From Chrysochromulina parva (lineage: Eukaryota; Haptophyta; Prymnesiales; Chrysochromulinaceae), in the NCBI GenBank assembly GCA_002887195.1, contig PJAB01001266.1, forward strand, positions 1-15,875: a stretch of 15,875 bases of DNA, written 5' to 3'. Shown here in pieces: positions 1 through 8,256 of this stretch. The translations under genes were made by a program, and so were the position numbers. Under the pieces are notes generated by a model. It saw only the letters and a program-made list of their open reading frames with translations, ran no database searches and was not told the DNA's origin. Position 1 is the stretch's first letter. Each line of letters opens with the position of its first letter.

Positions 1-84
1 CGAACCTACAGAGCACACGGAGACACACATCTCCATACATTAACGAAACACATAATTGCATGTGAGTTCAGTACACACACAATT

Positions 85-118
85 CCTCCCAGCTGTACGT
101 CCCTCCCAGCTGTCCGTC
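85..118. repeat. 17-bp tandem duplication
   Basis: CCTCCCAGCTGTACGTC (85-101) is followed at once by a second copy (102-118) with one mismatch, A to C. It is noncoding, probably a recent slippage duplication, and useful as a marker. No function is implied. Confidence 0.85.
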
Positions 119-219
119 AATAATACTAGAACTCAACACGCCAACTCGCATGAGACCACGATCAATGAATCTCAATCACACACCGTTACGCGGCACGGCG
201 CCCGCCCGATCCGCCCACG

Positions 220-240
220 CACTACAAGTTCACTACAAGT
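220..240. repeat. Short direct repeat CACTACAAGT x2
   Basis: CACTACAAGT occurs at 220-229 and 231-240, separated by a single T. It lies in the probable 3' flank of the RCC1 gene. No function can be assigned. Confidence 0.8.
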
Positions 241-311
241 AGAGCACACACAGTGTATTTAAGTTTGATTTTGCTGGTTTGTTGCACACGGGGCGTGCCG
301 GGCGCGTCGCC

Positions 312-3300
312 TCATTCGTTGGGCGCGGCGGGCGCAGCGGGCGCGGCGATCACGAGCGTCGAGGTGGGCGTGATGGCCACCTGGTGAAGCGCCTTGTTCA
401 GCTCGGCCTCACTCCACTGACTCGGATCGCGCCGGCCGCGCCCGTGCCCAAAGATGGACCAAGCGACGGGCACGAGGCGCGGCCGCCACTGGCACTTGCG
501 TGAGTAGCCACCGATGACTGTCGTCGACATCTCGGGCAGCGGCGCGTAGCCGAGCCCGCCATCGTCGGCGAGCCCAAACGTGTACACCCCATGCGTGGTG
601 AGCACGACGGTGCACGACTTGGTCGAACACGGGCAGAGCGAATCGTCCGTGGGCGGCTCGTACACCTCAGACTTGATGCGGAGCACCTTGAGCTCGGCGT
701 TCGGCAACGGTACCGGCGAGGGACGCGGCTGGTACGGGAAGTTGTTTGCGTCCACGGGCATGGCCGCCGTTGGCGGGTAGCCCAGGCTGCCGTAGAGGGT
801 CGAGCCCCAGGTCCAAAGAATGCCGTCCGCCGTCACGGCGGCTGTGTGCACGGAGGAGCAGAGAGCCTGCACGACGCGCCGGCCGCGCAGCCCGCCACCC
901 ACGCGCGTCGGGGTGGGCTCGTAGGGTGTGCCGTCCACAAATCCCGCGCACGCCTCGGTCGGCATGAAGCCGAGCTTTCCGTACACGGCGCACCCCCACA
1001 CCCAGAGCTCGCCAGCGGCGGAAATGACGGCGGTGTGATAGTCGGAGCACTCTGCATGAATGAGCTGCTCGAGGAGGAGCTCGCCGCGCACGCGCCGCGG
1101 CGTCGGCTCGTACACGAGCCCATCCCACGCGGCCGTGAGCCCGGCGCCCGCCGCCTCCATCCCGAGCTTGCCCGCACACGCACAGCCAAAGGCGTGGACA
1201 GCGCCGTCAGCGGTCAGCACGACCGAGTGCAGGTTGGAGCAGGTGGCGGCGACGACGGGTGAGGCGCGCTTGCGTCGTGAGCCCTTGAGCGAGCCACCAT
1301 CGACCAGCCTCGGTGTGAGTTGGTAGGGCGAGCCGTTCGAATCGGTCTCCATCTCTTCGGAGACAGGGTAGCCGAGCTGGCCGTAGACGGCCGAGCCCCA
1401 GGAGAACAGCTCGCCGCTGTCGGTCACCGCGAGGGTGGAGTAGTCGGAGGCGGCGATGGCGACGATGCGGCGCAAGCCCAGGCCGCCCGCCACCACCTGG
1501 CGTGGCACGCGCTGGCACAGCGCGCCGCCCGCCGACGCGATGCGGATCGAAGAGGCCCTCTCCGAGATGGGTTCGCATTCGGCATAGCCAAGGTTGCCAA
1601 ACGAATTCGAGCCCCAGGTGAACAGCCGACCGTCGTCGGTGAGGACGGCGGTATGGAGCTCGGAGACGACCGCCGAGACGGCGTGCGCCGCGGCGAGCCC
1701 TCCGCCCGTGACCAGCGCCGGAGTGGGCTGGTACGGGTCGCCGTTGGCATCGACGCCCATCTCCGCTGAGATCTCGTATCCCAACCGTCCATGGACCGCC
1801 GTGCCGAAGGTGAGCACGCGCCCGCTGCGCGTGAGCAGGAGGCAGTAGTCCGTGCCGCCGTAGACGCACGCGAGCTCCACGAGCGACGCGCGCACAATCG
1901 CGGCCGCCGCCTTGGCGCTGCTCACGCCGCCGCGCTCGGTGAAGAAGCCGTCATCGAGCAGGTCGTCACCGAGGGGTGGCGGCGTCGAGCGTGTTGCAAG
2001 ATAGGGCGGGCGGCGGTGCGGCTCGTCCACGGCGTCCTCGTCGTCCGACGAGCCGGACGAAGAGGCAGGCGAAAGCGGACGCCGCTGGGCCGCTACCGCC
2101 GCCGCCGCGAGCGCACTGCTCGACACGCCCGCGCCGCTGCTGCTGCCAGCGCCGTCAGCGCCGGCGCTGGTGCTGATCGCCGCGCCGCCCGCGGCAGCCG
2201 CCCCAAGCGCCGCGGCCGAGGCGCTGCTGCCACTGGCCGCGGCCGAGACGCCCAAGGGCCGCCCGCTGCCAGGCCGGGCGCTAGGGGGGCGCCCACTGCC
2301 CGGCCGACCGTTGGAGGGGCGCGTGGTGGCGCGCACGGCCGCCGCGTGGCTGCTCACTGCCGAAGCGCTCGGTCCAGTGGATGAGGCGCTCACGGCGGCG
2401 CTCCCCGCGGGCGGCGGCGGCGGGGGGGGCTCCTGCTCGCCTGCCACGTCGTCCCGCAGGGGCATTGGCGAGGCGCAGCACAGGAAGCCATCGCTCGTGG
2501 TGAACAGGTTGCCACTGCCGTCGCCGTGAGGTTGGCGCCGCCGCCGGCCGGGGGACACGCAGCCCCCGTCGTTCGGGCGGAGGAGTGCCGACGCGAAGAC
2601 GTCGATGGAGCCGAAGACAAAGAGAAGCCTGCGCTCGAGGAGCACGCCGCGGGACGCAGCCGCCCAGACATGCGCGACGGGTGCGAGCCAGCTCACCGAG
2701 CGTGAGTCGAGATGCGACAAGATCGAGCCTAACGTCTCGTCCAAGCTGAGAACCAACCGCATCGCGCCCAGGTCGTTGGCCAGCGCCACTGCCTCGGACG
2801 CCGCACGGTTCGCGGCGAGCGAGGGAGTGCGGGCCCGGTTGACCGCCGGGCCCGCGGGCGCCATCGCGGACGTCGGCGCTGTACCCGGTGTGATCACCAG
2901 CTGAGAGTCAAGAGCCTGCTCGAGCCGCGGTAGGAGTGCAGTCACCTTGCTCATGGCGTGCGTCGTCGCCTCGAGGCCGATGATGCGCCGCGAGAGGTGC
3001 TCGACGCGCCGCTCAGACGAGAGGCGCGCCTCGCGCTCCGCCTGCGAAGGGCGTGGAGATGGGACAAAGGGTCGTTCAGAGACGGGAGGGGGGGGGACTA
3101 ATGCGCTGTCTCGCTTTCGAGCAGGGTGCGCGCGCTGCAACATAACGAACCTGCAGCAGCGTGAGTAGTTCGTGGATCTGGCACTGGCTGTCGGCCACGG
3201 CCTGCAGCAGCGCTGACTCGGACGTGATGGCCAGAGGCGGGACAGAGAGCGTGAGGGTCTCAGGCTCTGAAGAAGTTGATTGGCCGGCCCCCGAGGAGGA

Positions 3301-3423
3301 ACCGGCCGCCGAGCCAGCTGTTGCCGTGGCCGCCAGACCGTACGAGGCTCCTGTGACCGCCAGGCGGTGCGGGCCGACCGCGCCATGCAGCGCCTGGCGT
3401 GGACGAGGACGTGCGCGCGGCAT
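312..3423 (-). CDS. F-box-like / RCC1-repeat propeller protein (two exons)
   Basis: My model is exon 1 3423-3151 and exon 2 3041-312, giving 1000 residues. The ATG at 3423 has A at -3. The exon 2 frame stays open upstream to about 3485 but begins there with TTG and reads as low-quality Arg-rich sequence, so I reject that N-terminus. Residues 72-138 form a Leu/Ala/Arg-rich likely coiled coil that runs across the splice junction. Residues 193-223 (ILSHLDSRSVSWLAPVAHVW) resemble an F-box. Residues 293-413 are Ala/Ser/Gly/Pro low complexity. Residues 481-990 carry seven RCC1 blades, each with a G-x-L-G-[YFM] turn after a short hydrophobic strand. RCC1 propellers mostly bind proteins or chromatin, or act as Ran exchange factors. 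The F-box-like piece would suggest a ubiquitin-ligase adaptor, which is inference. The gene is divergent from WDR5. The exact cellular role is unknown. Confidence 0.82.
2250..2309 (-). repeat. 30-bp coding tandem repeat (GRPGSGRPPS / ARPGSGRPLG)
   Basis: Two adjacent ten-residue units lie in the low-complexity linker of the RCC1 protein, between the F-box-like segment and the propeller. The DNA copies have diverged. It probably arose by in-frame slippage in a disordered linker. Confidence 0.75.
3042..3150 (-). other. Predicted 109-bp GT-AG intron of the RCC1 gene
   Basis: On the minus strand the donor reads CTGCAG|GTTCGT and the acceptor CCCTTCGCAG|GCGGAG, after a C/T-rich stretch with a run of nine C. 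Exon 1 is exactly 91 codons, so the intron is phase 0. Removing it joins ...ELLTLLQ to AEREARL..., which keeps a helical, coiled-coil-like pattern going. If the intron is retained, exon 1 reads into a stop at about 3076 and gives only about 115 residues. It is the only intron I can support in the window. Confidence 0.72.
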
Positions 3424-3790
3424 CGTCCGTGTGCGTCTTCTGTTTCCTTGCTTTTTACAAGTTTTGTCACGGCCTGGCAAGACAAGACAAGAAAAACCTA
3501 CGTTTGAACTGCAAAAGGAAAGTGCACCGGAAGCCAGCGCGGGTCGTGGTGGAAGAGAGTGTGTGCGGAACGCGTGACGGAGGGTCGGAGCGGGTTCAAG
3601 ATACATGTATCAAGAAAGACTGAGAGGCGCGAGAGGCAGTACTAGATGTAAGTCATCCGCTTAGGTACGTGCCCTCGGAGAACAAGTAGGTGAGGAGAAC
3701 TGGCTAAGTCTCGACTTGGCGTGAAGGAGGACGAGTCAGGCCGGATCGACCTGCCTTGTCTTGACTTGCGCGTAGCGCGCGGGCCGACCC
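3424..3790. promoter_or_regulatory. Bidirectional promoter region, RCC1 gene / WDR5
   Basis: These 367 bp separate two divergent start codons and must hold both 5' UTRs and core promoters. I see no convincing TATA box. The clearest element is the palindrome ATACATGTAT at 3601-3610, whose centre lies within about 2 bp of the midpoint between the two ATGs. Confidence 0.6.
3601..3610. promoter_or_regulatory. Palindrome ATACATGTAT (TACATGTA copy 1)
   Basis: A perfect 10-bp palindrome containing the 8-mer TACATGTA at 3602-3609, central in the divergent RCC1/WDR5 spacer. Exact 8-mer copies recur at 5051, 7265 and 10053. A site for a dimeric DNA-binding protein is plausible but unproven. Confidence 0.45.
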
Positions 3791-4903
3791 ATGTCCGCGA
3801 CGACGGCCGTGGCTGTCACGCCGCCCGCGAGCGCGCCTCGGTACGTCTGTACGCAGACGCTCTCGGCGCACAAGCGCGCCGTCTCCTCGGTCAAGATCTC
3901 CGCCGACGGCCGCTGGCTCGCGAGCAGCTCAGCGGACATGACCGTGCGGCTTTGGATCACTACGACCTGGAAGTGCGCGCATGTGCTGCAGGGGCACACG
4001 CAGGGAGTGAACGACGCGTGCTTCTCCGCCGACAGCAAATACCTCGCGTCGGCCTCGGACGACCGCACGATCCGGCTCTGGGACGTCAGCACCGGCAAGA
4101 TGCTCAAGACGCTCCGCGGCCACGCCAACTTTGTCTTCTGCGTTGCGTTCAGTCCGCAGGGAAACCTGCTCGCGTCGGGCTCATTCGACGAGTCGCTGCG
4201 CGTGTGGGACGTGAAGACAGCCCGCTGCCTCAAGATCCTTCCCGCGCACTCGGACCCCGTCTCGGGCGTGCACTTTTCATACGACGGCACCCTCATCGTC
4301 TCGGGCTCGTACGACGGGCTGTGCCGCATCTGGGACACGGCGACGGGGCAGTGCCTGAAGACGCTCATCGACGACGACAACCCGCCCGTGAGCTTCGTCA
4401 AGTTCTCGCCTAACGGCCGCTTCATCCTCGCCGGCCTGCTTGACAACACGCTACGGCTGTGGAACTTTCGGAAGAACAAGTGCTTGCGCACGTACTCGGG
4501 GCACAAGAATGCAAAGTTCTGCTGCTTTGCGGACTTCGTGACGGTGGGCGAGCAGCACATGGTGGTGGCCGGCTCGGAGGACGGCAAAGTGTGCCTATGG
4601 GACCTGCAGACCAAGCAGCTGTTACAAACTCTCGAGGGGCACACGGACGTGGTGCTTGGCGTGGCAGCACACCCTTCGCGCGAGCTCATCGCCACCGGCG
4701 GTACCGATAAGGATCTACGCTCGATCCGCATCTGGGAGCACGTGCGGGAGGAGAGCGGGGTGCCTTCGACGCCGGCCGCGCTGCCAGGCGGCCATGCCGG
4801 CCGCGCCGCCATGCCGCCGGCCGGCGGCGCTGGCGCCGCGGCACTGGGGTCCCCCATCTCGCTGTTGCCGACGCCCCCAGCGCCGCCGCCGCCGAGCAAA
4901 TAG
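3791..4903 (+). CDS. WDR5: WDR5 homologue, WD40 core subunit of SET1/MLL (COMPASS) complexes
   Basis: A 370-residue single-exon gene with seven WD40 repeats (about 25-56, 68-98, 110-140, 153-182, 195-224, 237-271, 283-315). It aligns to remembered human WDR5 without a gap at a constant offset of 17 from the first repeat to repeat 6. Runs such as [20 protein letters not shown] and [16 protein letters not shown] are close to identical. The peptide-binding 'WIN' pocket is mostly kept: A48, D90, F116, Y174 and F246 match human A65, D107, F133, Y191 and F263. Two positions differ: human S91 is N74 and Y260 is F243. On the opposite face N208, L223 and F249 match human N225, L240 and F266. WDR5 scaffolds histone H3K4 methyltransferase complexes in the nucleus. 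A Pro/Ala/Gly-rich tail of about 50 residues (321-370) extends past the propeller and is absent from animal WDR5. The ATG at 3791 has weak context (CCC before it) but is the only sensible start. Confidence 0.96.
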   Translation: MSATTAVAVTPPASAPRYVCTQTLSAHKRAVSSVKISADGRWLASSSADMTVRLWITTTWKCAHVLQGHTQGVNDACFSADSKYLASASDDRTIRLWDVSTGKMLKTLRGHANFVFCVAFSPQGNLLASGSFDESLRVWDVKTARCLKILPAHSDPVSGVHFSYDGTLIVSGSYDGLCRIWDTATGQCLKTLIDDDNPPVSFVKFSPNGRFILAGLLDNTLRLWNFRKNKCLRTYSGHKNAKFCCFADFVTVGEQHMVVAGSEDGKVCLWDLQTKQLLQTLEGHTDVVLGVAAHPSRELIATGGTDKDLRSIRIWEHVREESGVPSTPAALPGGHAGRAAMPPAGGAGAAALGSPISLLPTPPAPPPPSK

Positions 4904-5050
4904 CCAACTAGCGGAGGGGATCACGAGCGTTTGCAAGCGGCGCTACGTTAGCCCGTGGCCATGTGAAGGGCTTCATATGCTGAGGGCTGCGCTGCGAGCC
5001 GTGTGCCCGACGACTCAGCGCCCCCAACTCCCCATTGCGCTTAATCATCC

Positions 5051-5058
5051 TACATGTA
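5051..5058. promoter_or_regulatory. TACATGTA copy 2
   Basis: An exact copy of the palindromic octamer, in the WDR5 3' flank about 50 bp before its AATAAA. Function is unknown; see the finding on this motif. Confidence 0.35.
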
Positions 5059-5106
5059 TGCAGACGCGTGCCGACCGCGACGAAGTTCCCGGGCGACATA
5101 CCGAAG

Positions 5107-5112
5107 AATAAA
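5107..5112 (+). terminator. AATAAA polyadenylation signal, WDR5
   Basis: A canonical hexamer about 200 nt after the WDR5 stop codon, in an A-rich context (GAAGAATAAAAGAAG). It is a reasonable poly(A) signal if this lineage uses AATAAA. Confidence 0.5.
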
Positions 5113-5387
5113 AGAAGAGTTAAAATGCTGCTCAGTCTATTATTTGACTTTACACTTTTGAGGACTGTCACATGCGGTCTTAAAGTCTAACTCACGTTGT
5201 ATCGACCCGTGGCCGTGCAGCGAAATCGTTCCCATAGTAGAGCGTACGGCGCGACGTCGTACCGACGCCCGGCGGCGCGGCTCTACACGAGGCGTTGTAA
5301 AGTAACTATCCGTGGTATGCCGGCGGGGAGGCGCGGGCGTCGGTTTCGTTGAACGACTCTTAAAGGTGCGGTTATTGGTGCGACGCG

Positions 5388-6959
5388 TCATTCGGCGAGC
5401 TTCGTAAAGTTTGTCGCCTCCGACGTTTGGCACAGCACCTCTCGCACCACTGGGCACACGGCGACCGCCGCTGGCTGCTCCGCGACGTCCTCGAGCTGGC
5501 GGCCCTTGGTCTCCGGCACGAGGAGCCACACGAACACGAAGGCGCCGAGGTTGATGAGCGCATACAGCGCAAAGCTGCCCGCCTCGCCGAGGGCGTGGTT
5601 CAGCGACAAGAAGGATCCGACGACTGCGTAGTCTGCAGTCCAATTCATCACGGTGCCAAGCGCGACGACCTTGGCACGCAAGCGCGAGCCTATGAGCTCA
5701 CTCGGTATGACCCAGGCCACAGGCCCCCACGAGAAGCTGAAGGCCGCCACGAAGGTTAACACGAGGGCCACGCACATGGCGGGAAGCGTGCCACCGTAAG
5801 CCTGCGCGTGCCCCTGCTCCAGCTGCCGAAAGGCCACGGCGAGTCCCATGAGCGAGAGCGTCATGAGGGCGCTGCCCATAAGGAGCAACAGCCGCCGGCC
5901 ACACCGGTCGATCGATACGATCGTCCAGGGTGTCACCACGCAGAAGACGACGCCGACGAGGATGGTGTAGAGATTGGCTCTAGGATTCGCCTGCGCCGGG
6001 TCGAGGTCGCCGCTGCCACTGCCGTCACCCGTGGCGTTCGCGCCGCCGAGCGCCGCCGCAAAGATGCGTGGCGCGAAGACGGTGACCAGGTCGATACCGG
6101 TACCCACTTGAAGCGTCAACACGACGATGGCCACGATCACGCGCCGTCGCACGCCGCGGCCGAGCAGCTCAGTCCACGAAACCACGGCCTGCGCGTGCTC
6201 GTCATGCGCCGCCTCGATGGCCGCAACCTCCGCGCTCACATCGTCGAGCGGCGTGCGCAGCGAGGAAGCGAGCACGGCCGCTGCCTCGGCGCTGCGCCCC
6301 CGCGCTACGAGAAATCGAGGCGACTCGGGCAGCTGCATGGAGGCGATCACGAGGAAGAGGAGGCCAGTGGGCAGAGGCGCCGCAAGCGCGAGCGTCCAGC
6401 CGTTCCGCCACTCACCGACGCCCCAGTTGATGAGGTACGCCACGAGGATGCCCAGCTCGATGGCCAATTGAAAGGAAGACTCTATGGCTCCACGGTGGTG
6501 GGCGGGAGCTGTCTCAGAGACGTGCAGCGGCACGACCGTGCACCCCAACCCATTAGCCAACCCGTTGAGCAGGCGGCCTACAAAGAGCGGGAAGAGCTGA
6601 CCGCCCGGAAGTACGGCGGGAAGGGCGAGCACGGCCGACCCTGCGACGATGACAGCCATTGAGATCATGATGGCCGCGCGGCGTCCAAGAGCATCCGCGC
6701 TCCAGCTTGCAAACATGGAGCCCACTACGGATCCAATATGCATCGTGGCCGCAAGTAGCTGCAGCGTAAGGTCGTCCGGATTGTGGTAGCGGCGCTGAAA
6801 ATCGGAGTTCTGGAGCACCCCACCGATGTTGCCGCACGTGATGCCAATCGAAAAGCCGCAGAGCAGCGGTGTGAACGACGCCACTACGAGTGCGTGGCCA
6901 CTCGTCGCCCGACCGCGGCCACAGTCAGCGGGCATTATGCCGTATGAGGTGAAGCTCAT
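5388..6959 (-). CDS. Sugar-porter family MFS transporter
   Basis: A 523-residue polytopic membrane protein of the sugar porter (GLUT/XylE/HXT-like) family, expected to have 12 TM helices. Signatures in order: ADALGRR (88-94, loop 2-3), PLHVSETAPAHHRG (144-157), PESPRFL (211-217), the TM7 motif QVGTGID (284-290), IDRCGRR (350-356), GPVAW...PSE (412-421) and PETKGRQLEDV (482-492). Oddities: the usual TM7 QQxxGIN reads QVGTGID, so the second Gln and the Asn that contact sugar in GLUT1/XylE are lost, and a Gly/Asp/Asn-rich insert of about 25 residues lies between TM7 and TM8. The Trp of the TM10 motif is kept. Substrate is probably a hexose, polyol or related compound but cannot be named. I start at the ATG at 6959 (GCC before it); the frame continues upstream only to a GTG at 7004. 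It is convergent with WDR5. Confidence 0.92.
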   Translation of the reverse strand: MSFTSYGIMPADCGRGRATSGHALVVASFTPLLCGFSIGITCGNIGGVLQNSDFQRRYHNPDDLTLQLLAATMHIGSVVGSMFASWSADALGRRAAIMISMAVIVAGSAVLALPAVLPGGQLFPLFVGRLLNGLANGLGCTVVPLHVSETAPAHHRGAIESSFQLAIELGILVAYLINWGVGEWRNGWTLALAAPLPTGLLFLVIASMQLPESPRFLVARGRSAEAAAVLASSLRTPLDDVSAEVAAIEAAHDEHAQAVVSWTELLGRGVRRRVIVAIVVLTLQVGTGIDLVTVFAPRIFAAALGGANATGDGSGSGDLDPAQANPRANLYTILVGVVFCVVTPWTIVSIDRCGRRLLLLMGSALMTLSLMGLAVAFRQLEQGHAQAYGGTLPAMCVALVLTFVAAFSFSWGPVAWVIPSELIGSRLRAKVVALGTVMNWTADYAVVGSFLSLNHALGEAGSFALYALINLGAFVFVWLLVPETKGRQLEDVAEQPAAVAVCPVVREVLCQTSEATNFTKLAE

Positions 6960-7074
6960 GGCGCGGCACACACGCCCAACGCGGTGCCTCCGGCTAGGAG
7001 GCACCCAGGTGTGAACAGTACATGTCGTCGAACAGTAGTGTGAAAGAGTATAATTAGCTCGTGTGACTGTCCTC

Positions 7075-7114
7075 GTGACCCCTTACTTGCTTGCTTGCTT
7101 GCTTGTGACCCCTT
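7075..7114. repeat. (CTTG)5 microsatellite flanked by direct repeats
   Basis: Five CTTG units (7086-7105) sit between two copies of GTGACCCCTT (7075-7084 and 7105-7114). This is probably a polymorphic microsatellite. It lies about 115-155 bp upstream of the transporter start codon. Confidence 0.85.
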
Positions 7115-7264
7115 CGAGATGAGTGTTCCGTGTTCGTCACTCGCCTGGGACGACGGACGAGCGTGCTCGTGGTGTTGTTGTTGTGTCACACCCTCTACCT
7201 CCCACCCTCCCACTTCCCTGGGGGTTTCTGAGACATTGGGTGGACGTCGTATTCGTTAATACAC

Positions 7265-7272
7265 TACATGTA
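7265..7272. promoter_or_regulatory. TACATGTA copy 3
   Basis: An exact copy of the octamer, about 310 bp upstream of the transporter ATG in the divergent spacer. Function is unknown. Confidence 0.35.
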
Positions 7273-7315
7273 TACTAGAACATCCCAACCGAGCCCCCAG
7301 CTTGCCGAAAGCCCA

Positions 7316-7339
7316 TCAAGTATAATGTCAAGTATAATG
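7316..7339. repeat. 12-bp perfect tandem repeat containing TATAAT
   Basis: TCAAGTATAATG occurs twice in a row (7316-7327, 7328-7339). Each copy holds a TATAAT core, so a doubled TATA-like element is conceivable, but no start site can be placed from sequence alone. Confidence 0.8.
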
Positions 7340-7577
7340 TACGCCAGCGGGCGGCCGGGCCAACGAACTGTGAAGCTGATGTTCAAGAGGTCTGCTGTTT
7401 TCATGTAGAACGCCGCTCCAGCCCTTCGTGCTCCATGGTGTCCTCTTCAATGATCCACACCAACAGACGTACAACGCAATCTCAAAGACGTCTGGATGAA
7501 CATCTTCATTCATACATTGTAGGCACACCACACCTTCACCACACCTAAAGTACCAAGTAAAGTACGTCAACACGAGC

Positions 7578-7595
7578 ATACAGTCTAGACTGTAT
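7578..7595. promoter_or_regulatory. 18-bp perfect palindrome ATACAGTCTAGACTGTAT
   Basis: All nine base pairs match with no spacer; the bases just outside (T and T) break the symmetry. It lies about 20 bp from the midpoint between the transporter and GT90 start codons. It could bind a dimeric regulator or be a chance palindrome. Confidence 0.4.
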
Positions 7596-7923
7596 TTGAT
7601 CACTCAGCACGTCAGCAGGAGGTGCTGGTGCGACAGTGATGCTGCGAAGGACCCTCGAAAAGTACAAGACCCTCGAAATGTAGCAAGGGAAATGTAGAGA
7701 CTCAGAGTCTCAGACTTAATAGCCAAAATAAGAGAGCGGTCTATCTTCATGCTGGCATCTCCGTTCTTGTTCCCAGCTGTTCTTGTTGCGGGTCTTGTAC
7801 TTGCTGTGAACAATACATCTGGTGCATATGTTGACTTCCAAAGTTCCTTCCGTACTTTTCGAGCCGCCCAGAGCCCCAGACTAGAACTAAAAGGTTCTAC
7901 TGAACTGTGAGTACTGTACCGGT

Positions 7924-7956
7924 CCGTGTGCCCGTGTGCCCCGTGTGTCCCGTGTG
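7924..7956. repeat. CCGTGTG repeat x4
   Basis: CCGTGTG begins at 7924, 7932, 7941 and 7950 (spacings 8, 9, 9). It is a short imperfect satellite in the divergent spacer and merges into a TG/CA-rich stretch. Probably slippage. Confidence 0.75.
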
Positions 7957-8256
7957 TGTTAGAAGTCACACAGACACACATTCACATTCACACATGGCGG
8001 GCGAGTCGGTGGGTGGGTTCAGGGTTGGTTTTGACTTTTGAGGGGGTACTTCGGTTTGTGTGGTTCGTGAGTGACTGAGTGAGTGTCTGTCTCGTGTATG
8101 TCCGGCTCCCCCCGGTGTTTAGTAAGACAAGTCAAAATTGGCTAGTCTTGGGACGCTTGTTCCGGTGTGCGCGCCTATCGAGCGCGCCACTGAACACTTC
8201 TGTGTGTTTCTGCGTGTTCTTATACACAGCAGCGCTGAGAGAGGACTCTCTTCTGC

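Larger units (their letters stand above)
1..311. other. Intergenic, 3' flank of the RCC1 gene
   Basis: No credible gene is visible. The stretch is less GC-rich than the neighbouring coding DNA and has CA/AC-rich patches. It would hold the 3' UTR of the minus-strand RCC1 gene, but I find no exact AATAAA on that strand; the nearest A-rich candidate is the complement of the TGTATTTAAG run near 253-262. Two short tandem duplications (85-118 and 220-240) are listed separately. Confidence 0.6.
4904..5387. other. Convergent intergenic region, WDR5 / sugar transporter 3' ends
   Basis: These 484 bp lie between two facing stop codons, so they hold both 3' UTRs. They contain a TACATGTA at 5051-5058, AATAAA at 5107-5112 for WDR5, and a 7-bp inverted repeat, GACTTTA at 5146-5152 with TAAAGTC at 5181-5187. 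TTACA at 5149-5153 reads TGTAA on the minus strand and could serve the transporter. No gene is visible. Confidence 0.6.
6960..8256. other. 1.3-kb divergent spacer, transporter / GT90
   Basis: No convincing gene. It is lower in GC than the flanking genes and rich in short repeats: (CTTG)5 at 7086-7105, TACATGTA at 7265-7272, a 12-bp duplication at 7316-7339, an 18-bp palindrome at 7578-7595, GACCCTCGAAA at 7650-7660 and 7669-7679, and CCGTGTG x4 near 7924-7956. A good-looking splice acceptor (pyrimidine-rich, ending TTATACACAG at 8229) lies just before the GT90 ATG, and a GTGAGT at 8067-8072 could be its donor. A 5' UTR intron of GT90 is therefore possible but unproven. Both promoters must lie here. 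Confidence 0.6.

Noticed and set aside
1332..1352. tRNA T-loop-like GTTCGAATC
   Set aside because: It lies inside the RCC1 coding region and no acceptor stem or anticodon arm can be built around it.
3424..3485. N-terminal extension of the RCC1 frame to 3485
   Set aside because: It starts with TTG, passes through the predicted intron, and gives low-complexity Arg-rich sequence; the spliced model starts with ATG.
3736..4899. A 387-codon open frame on minus, opposite WDR5
   Set aside because: It is antisense to a clear WDR5 gene, and its Ser/Arg/Cys-rich sequence mirrors the WDR5 codons.
5808..6662. A 284-codon open frame on plus, opposite the sugar transporter
   Set aside because: It is antisense to a gene with all MFS signatures; its His/Arg-rich composition is typical of a shadow frame.
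7075..7114. Target-site duplication around a mobile element
   Set aside because: The GTGACCCCTT copies enclose only a CTTG microsatellite, too short to be an element; slippage explains it better.
7604..7981. A 125-codon ATG-started frame on minus in the divergent spacer
   Set aside because: It has Thr/Ser/His low complexity, spans simple repeats, shows no domain and has composition like the spacer. I treat it as chance.
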